NCBI GenBank assembly: GCA_021851465.1 | Contig: JAJZDL010000122.1 | Coordinates: forward strand, 1 to 8,710 | Length of the DNA stretch: 8,710 nt | Source of the DNA: Acidobacteriota bacterium | GTDB lineage: Bacteria; Acidobacteriota; Terriglobia; Terriglobales; Acidobacteriaceae | Direction of reading: 5' to 3' | Part shown: positions 5,635 through 8,710 of the stretch, piece by piece | Position numbering within the stretch: position 1 is the first letter of the stretch | How the letters are laid out: the number at the start of each line of letters is the position of its first letter | The notes under the pieces: model-generated | What the model saw: the letters and a program-made list of their open reading frames with translations, nothing else | Told to the model about the DNA's origin: nothing | The model's database searches: none | Position numbers and translations under genes: made by a program

Positions 5635-7436
5635 CCCTTCGCGTCCGTGGCCAGCATGTTCTCCGCCAGCTCCTCCGGCGAGAGGAACGGATACATGTCC
5701 TCCAGGTTCGGCGTCTGGATCGTCCCGTCCGGCAGAATCCGCGAGCGCAGCCGCGGCTCAAACTCCTGCGCTACATCCAACTGCACATCGAACAGGCTCG
5801 GCCCCGGCTTGGCCAGCTCCGCCCTCACCATCTCCAGGTCGCTCATCGTCTCCACCGCAAACGATGGAATCCCGTACGCCGCTCCCACCTTCATCATCTC
5901 GGGAAACGTCACGCCGCTGCTTGCTCCGGTGCCGATCAGTCGCCCCTGAAAGAACCCCGTCTGCGTCTGCCGGATCGAAAGATACCCCCCGTTGCGCAGC
6001 ACAAAGATCTTCACCGGAAGATGGTGTGTCGCCACCGTCTGCAGCTCCTGCACATTCATCTGCAGGCTGCCATCGCCCGCAAGGCAGACCACTCGTCCAC
6101 CCTTCGCAACCGCAACGCCGATCGACGCCGGCAAGTCGTAGCCCATCGACGCCGAACCCGAGTTCGAGATCAGCCGCATCCCACGCTTCAACCGGCCTGC
6201 CTGGTACGGCACGATGCACGCCGTCGCATTCCCGCACACCACTGCGTCGTCCGCATCCAGCAGGTCGAACAGCCGCTCGATGAAGTAGTACGGGTTCAGC
6301 GGCGGGCCCTCCGTCTTCTGCCGCTCCTGCACCACCGGATACTTTGCCTTCCACGCCCGCGCGCGCACCAGCCACGCCGCATGGGCCTGGTTTGCGCCCG
6401 CCTCCGCGCCCAACTGGCGGAGCATCTCCCTCAAAAACTCCTTCACGTCGCAATGCACCGCCACATCCGGCCTGTGCATCGGCTTGCTGAACTCCGCCGC
6501 GTCCACGTCCACCTGGATCTTGGTCGCAAAGCGCGCAAACGACGCCCAGTTGTAGCTCGTCTGCCGGATGTTCAGCCGCGAACCAAGCACCAGCAGCACG
6601 TCGGAGTTCTGCACCGTAAAGTTCCCCGCGCGCTCGCCGATCGTCCCCGGCCGCCCGCAGTACAGCTCATCGTCCGACGCAATCAGGTCGTGCGTCCACG
6701 CCGTCACCACGGGAATCCGCAGCCGCCGGATCACAGCCTCGAACTCCTCCAGCGCCCCTGCCAGCCGCACGCCCGTACCGGCAAACATCACCGGACGTTC
6801 CGCCGTCTCGATCCGCGCCAACACATCTGCCACCTGCGCGGCGATCTTCGCCATGTCCCACACCAGCGCATCTTCCGCCGGATCGTAGTGCCGCATCGTC
6901 TCCGGATCCACCTGCGCCGACTGCACGTCCACCGGAATGTCCAGCCAACACGGCCCCGGCCTGCCGTTCCGCGCCAGGTACCACGCCCGCTCCAGATGGT
7001 ACGCAATCGTCTCCGGCTCGTTCACCCACACCGCGTATTTCGTAATGCCCGCGACCATGCGGACAATATCCACCTCCTGGTCGCCCAGTTGCCGCATGTT
7101 GGCAATGCCGTAGGTCCTCATGCACGTCTCGCGCTTCACCTGCCCCGACAGAATCAGCATCGGGATCGAGTCCGTCCACGCCCCAAACACTCCATTCAGC
7201 GCATTGATGCCCCCTGGCCCGCTGGTCACGTTCAACAGCCCCGGCGTGTTTGTGGTCCGCGCATAGCCCTCCGCGGCCATCGCCGCCGCCTGCTCGTGGT
7301 GGGTGCAGATGTACCCGATCCCAGATGTCCCGATCGAGTCGTTCAGGTGCATCGCACCGCCGCCCGTCACCAGAAAGATGTGCTGCGCCCCCCACGCCTT
7401 CAACTGGCCAAACACATAGTCCGAAAGTTTCATCAT
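5631..7436 (-). CDS. Thiamine-diphosphate-dependent acetolactate-synthase-like enzyme (possible YerE-type carboligase)
   Basis: The 601-residue protein has the full three-domain fold of pyruvate-processing ThDP enzymes. The N-terminal PYR domain (about 1-175) contains the cofactor-activating E48 in HHEQAAAMAAEGYAR and the TSGPGG loop (71-76). A central domain spans about 195-345. The C-terminal PP domain carries the Mg/ThDP motif GDGS (454-457) with its partner N482 (RNGGY). Such enzymes decarboxylate a 2-keto acid and may join the fragment to an acceptor. No ilvN-like regulatory subunit or other branched-chain amino-acid gene is nearby. The neighbours are polysaccharide genes, so a sugar-modifying role is likelier than valine/isoleucine synthesis. 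YerE, which attaches a two-carbon branch to a CDP-4-keto-sugar in yersiniose synthesis, belongs to this superfamily, and rfbF nearby fits that idea. Start ATG at 7436 (a second ATG follows); 38 nt after the FkbM gene; ATGA overlap with the HAD gene. Confidence 0.9.
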   Translation of the reverse strand: MMKLSDYVFGQLKAWGAQHIFLVTGGGAMHLNDSIGTSGIGYICTHHEQAAAMAAEGYARTTNTPGLLNVTSGPGGINALNGVFGAWTDSIPMLILSGQVKRETCMRTYGIANMRQLGDQEVDIVRMVAGITKYAVWVNEPETIAYHLERAWYLARNGRPGPCWLDIPVDVQSAQVDPETMRHYDPAEDALVWDMAKIAAQVADVLARIETAERPVMFAGTGVRLAGALEEFEAVIRRLRIPVVTAWTHDLIASDDELYCGRPGTIGERAGNFTVQNSDVLLVLGSRLNIRQTSYNWASFARFATKIQVDVDAAEFSKPMHRPDVAVHCDVKEFLREMLRQLGAEAGANQAHAAWLVRARAWKAKYPVVQERQKTEGPPLNPYYFIERLFDLLDADDAVVCGNATACIVPYQAGRLKRGMRLISNSGSASMGYDLPASIGVAVAKGGRVVCLAGDGSLQMNVQELQTVATHHLPVKIFVLRNGGYLSIRQTQTGFFQGRLIGTGASSGVTFPEMMKVGAAYGIPSFAVETMSDLEMVRAELAKPGPSLFDVQLDVAQEFEPRLRSRILPDGTIQTPNLEDMYPFLSPEELAENMLATDAKG

Positions 7437-7474
7437 GCTCTTATGTTATCCGTACACCCACAAAGGACGCTCAT

Positions 7475-8416
7475 CTACGATTGCGCAACCGCAACCGGCG
7501 GTTCGGCCCAGGTAAACAGTTGCCCATACTGCTCCGAAGACCACGCACGATACCCTGCCCCGCCAAGCAGCGACTCCAGCGGCCCCGCGGTGAACCGCCC
7601 GCCCACCATGTGGTTGCTCTCAATCGATAGATGGACCGGATGGGCCTTCAGAAAATCCACCGAGCTTGCAACCACGCTCAACTCCGCGCCTTCAATGTCC
7701 ATCTTGATGTAGTTGGGGACCGCCCCGAACCGCGCGCACGCATCGCGCAGGCTCAGGGTCTCCACCACCCTGCCATTCTCGCCGGCGGAGTACGCGAGAG
7801 AGTCGCTCAGTCCCGCGCTCATCGTTCCATCCATGCAGAACTCTGCCGTGCCCGTCCTGTCCGACAGTGCTGCCTTCACCGGGACCACGTTCGCAAGCCG
7901 GTGCATCTCGATATTGCGCAGGAGAAACTCATAGTTCGTCTCGTCCGGCTCAAAGGCGTAGACCTTGCCCGTCGGCCCCACCATCTGGGCCAGAAAATAA
8001 GTTGTCATCCCCGCATGGGCGCCCACATCCCAAACCACATCGCCCGGCCGAGGCATGTACGCCGCGGTATAGGCGTCCATGCAATCGTCCTCTGCGATCG
8101 AAGGTGCGTAAAACGACAAGCCACTCAAACGATAGCGGTGCAATCCGGGTTCTGAAAAATCCAGGACCGTCCGTCCGTCATGAGTTTGGCCCTCCAGCGT
8201 GTCGAAGAACAGGTTCCACTGATGCACCGCAAACGGAACGCTGATCGCGTTCCTCAAACCCAGAACCATCGTGCGCCGTCCGCGCGCCAGCATAATGCGC
8301 CCGTCCTTCACGCGCATCCCGATCCCATGCGCAGCAGCCTGCAAGCGAAACGCCTGGAGCAGAACATAGCTGTTCGATCCACCCTGTAGCAGGCGGTTCT
8401 TCAGACTGGTCAGCAC
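7475..8416 (-). CDS. FkbM-family SAM-dependent methyltransferase
   Basis: The product (about 313 residues) is a class I methyltransferase of the FkbM type, whose members O-methylate sugars, polyketides and related small molecules. Motif I is VWDVGAHAGMTTYFLAQ (128-144), motif II ends in YAFEPDETNYEFLLRN (153-168), and the FkbM signature is YIKMDIEGAE (236-245). About 120 residues precede motif I, a family-variable region that may recognise the acceptor. The start is uncertain. The frame extends to a TTG at 8449, but that codon overlaps a TATATT -10 candidate, whereas a strong GGAGGG (8426-8431) serves the GTG codons at 8422 (spacing about 4) and 8416 (about 10). I report 8416; the three choices differ by 11 residues at most. 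It is first in the operon that continues with the ThDP enzyme after 38 nt. The target is probably a sugar of the surface polysaccharide, by context. Confidence 0.9.
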   Translation of the reverse strand: MLTSLKNRLLQGGSNSYVLLQAFRLQAAAHGIGMRVKDGRIMLARGRRTMVLGLRNAISVPFAVHQWNLFFDTLEGQTHDGRTVLDFSEPGLHRYRLSGLSFYAPSIAEDDCMDAYTAAYMPRPGDVVWDVGAHAGMTTYFLAQMVGPTGKVYAFEPDETNYEFLLRNIEMHRLANVVPVKAALSDRTGTAEFCMDGTMSAGLSDSLAYSAGENGRVVETLSLRDACARFGAVPNYIKMDIEGAELSVVASSVDFLKAHPVHLSIESNHMVGGRFTAGPLESLLGGAGYRAWSSEQYGQLFTWAEPPVAVAQS

Positions 8417-8425
8417 ACCCACGGT

Positions 8426-8431
8426 CCCTCC
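8426..8431 (-). promoter_or_regulatory. Strong Shine-Dalgarno of the FkbM gene
   Basis: GGAGGG on the minus strand precedes the GTG codons at 8422 and 8416. A TTG start at 8449 would lie upstream of this site, so the site argues for initiation at one of the GTG codons. Confidence 0.5.
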
Positions 8432-8447
8432 CGATAACAACCCTCTC

Positions 8448-8453
8448 AATATA
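8448..8453 (-). promoter_or_regulatory. Possible -10 box of the polysaccharide operon
   Basis: TATATT on the minus strand matches the sigma-70 -10 consensus at five of six positions. It would start transcription roughly 20 bases before the GTG codons of the FkbM gene. No good -35 is visible (TTACAG is 20 bases away), so support is limited. Confidence 0.35.
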
Positions 8454-8534
8454 CCGTCTCTGCCTCACATTCTCTGTAATCCGGGTGCTCTTCTCTGAAT
8501 GCATCCGGTGGCATCGTGCCTTGCGCTGGCCGCG

Positions 8535-8543
8535 TGTCATACT
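8535..8543 (+). promoter_or_regulatory. Possible extended -10 promoter for rfbF
   Basis: TGT followed by CATACT resembles an extended -10 element (TGn plus a four-of-six hexamer), about 78 bases before the rfbF start. No matching -35 lies at usual spacing. It is the best plus-strand candidate in the 200-base divergent gap. Confidence 0.25.
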
Positions 8544-8608
8544 GGTAGGCGCGGTTGGCTGGGCAGGTCTTCTTCCGTCCCAGCGCCGCCGCATCGCACG
8601 CCACCGCG

Positions 8609-8614
8609 AAGGGA
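8609..8614 (+). promoter_or_regulatory. Ribosome binding site of rfbF
   Basis: AAGGGA lies six bases before the ATG at 8621, a near-consensus Shine-Dalgarno at normal spacing, supporting that start. Confidence 0.55.
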
Positions 8615-8620
8615 AGCGCC

Positions 8621-8710
8621 ATGAAAGCGGTCATTCTTGCCGGAGGTCTCGGCACACGGCTCAGTGAAGAAACCACGGTCCGCCCCAAGCCCATGGTGGA
8701 GATCGGCGGA
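8621..8710 (+). CDS. rfbF: Glucose-1-phosphate cytidylyltransferase RfbF, N-terminus only
   Basis: Only the first 30 residues fall inside the window; the frame is open at the right edge. The nucleotidyltransferase signature GGLGTRL (8-14) is followed by SEETTVRPKPMVEIGG (15-30). This is the characteristic RfbF/DdhA N-terminus and nearly identical to the Salmonella protein as I remember it. RmlA-type thymidylyltransferases and GalU differ at these positions. The enzyme makes CDP-glucose from CTP and glucose 1-phosphate, the entry step to CDP-linked 3,6-dideoxyhexoses and branched sugars such as yersiniose. It diverges from the FkbM-led operon. CDP-glucose 4,6-dehydratase (rfbG) is expected just beyond the window. 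Because only a fragment is visible, the identification rests on this one highly diagnostic stretch. Confidence 0.88.
   Translation, partial: MKAVILAGGLGTRLSEETTVRPKPMVEIGG

Noticed and set aside
5631..7436. Annotation as ilvB for branched-chain amino acid synthesis
   Set aside because: The fold fits, but no ilvN or ilvC is adjacent and the operon is made of polysaccharide genes, so the specific name would overreach.
4050..7712. A 3.66-kb plus-strand frame open across the whole operon
   Set aside because: It is antisense to four genes with intact catalytic motifs, and its translation is dominated by Arg, His, Pro and Leu. This is the expected mirror of GC-biased codon use.
1..8710. CRISPR arrays, transposases, integrases or attachment sites
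   Set aside because: No spaced direct repeats, terminal inverted repeats or transposase motifs were seen.

Overview
The window is GC-rich, with long reading frames and strong G/C preference at third codon positions. Gene types and codon use suggest a soil bacterium, most likely an Acidobacteriota of the Terriglobia (Granulicella/Edaphobacter/Terriglobus type). That assignment is inference from overall look and a short intergenic repeat fragment; no rRNA or other taxonomic marker is present.

Left part (1-1692, minus strand): a two-gene unit of a YfiT-type DinB metalloprotein followed 42 nt downstream by a large uncharacterised protein that runs off the left edge. Middle (1693-2633): about 940 bases with no convincing gene and several GC-rich hairpins. 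Next, on the plus strand, are an orphan single-domain response regulator (2634-3074) and the 16S rRNA methyltransferase gene rsmD (3143-3793).

Right part (3849-8710): a surface-polysaccharide sugar locus. Four minus-strand genes form a tight operon in the order FkbM methyltransferase, ThDP-dependent acetolactate-synthase-like enzyme, HAD phosphatase, NeuB-family synthase. Spacings are 38 nt, a 4-nt overlap and an 8-nt overlap. The operon converges on rsmD across a short hairpin-bearing gap. Divergent from it, starting at 8621 and cut by the right edge, is the beginning of rfbF, glucose-1-phosphate cytidylyltransferase.

Read together, the right part looks like the edge of a cluster for an unusual CDP-linked sugar. 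RfbF would make CDP-glucose. The ThDP enzyme resembles the family containing YerE, which adds a two-carbon branch to a CDP-4-keto-dideoxyhexose. The NeuB/HAD pair resembles the phosphorylated route to nonulosonic acids (PEP condensation, then dephosphorylation), and FkbM could methylate a sugar hydroxyl. This pathway is a hypothesis: the catalytic motifs are visible, the substrates are not.
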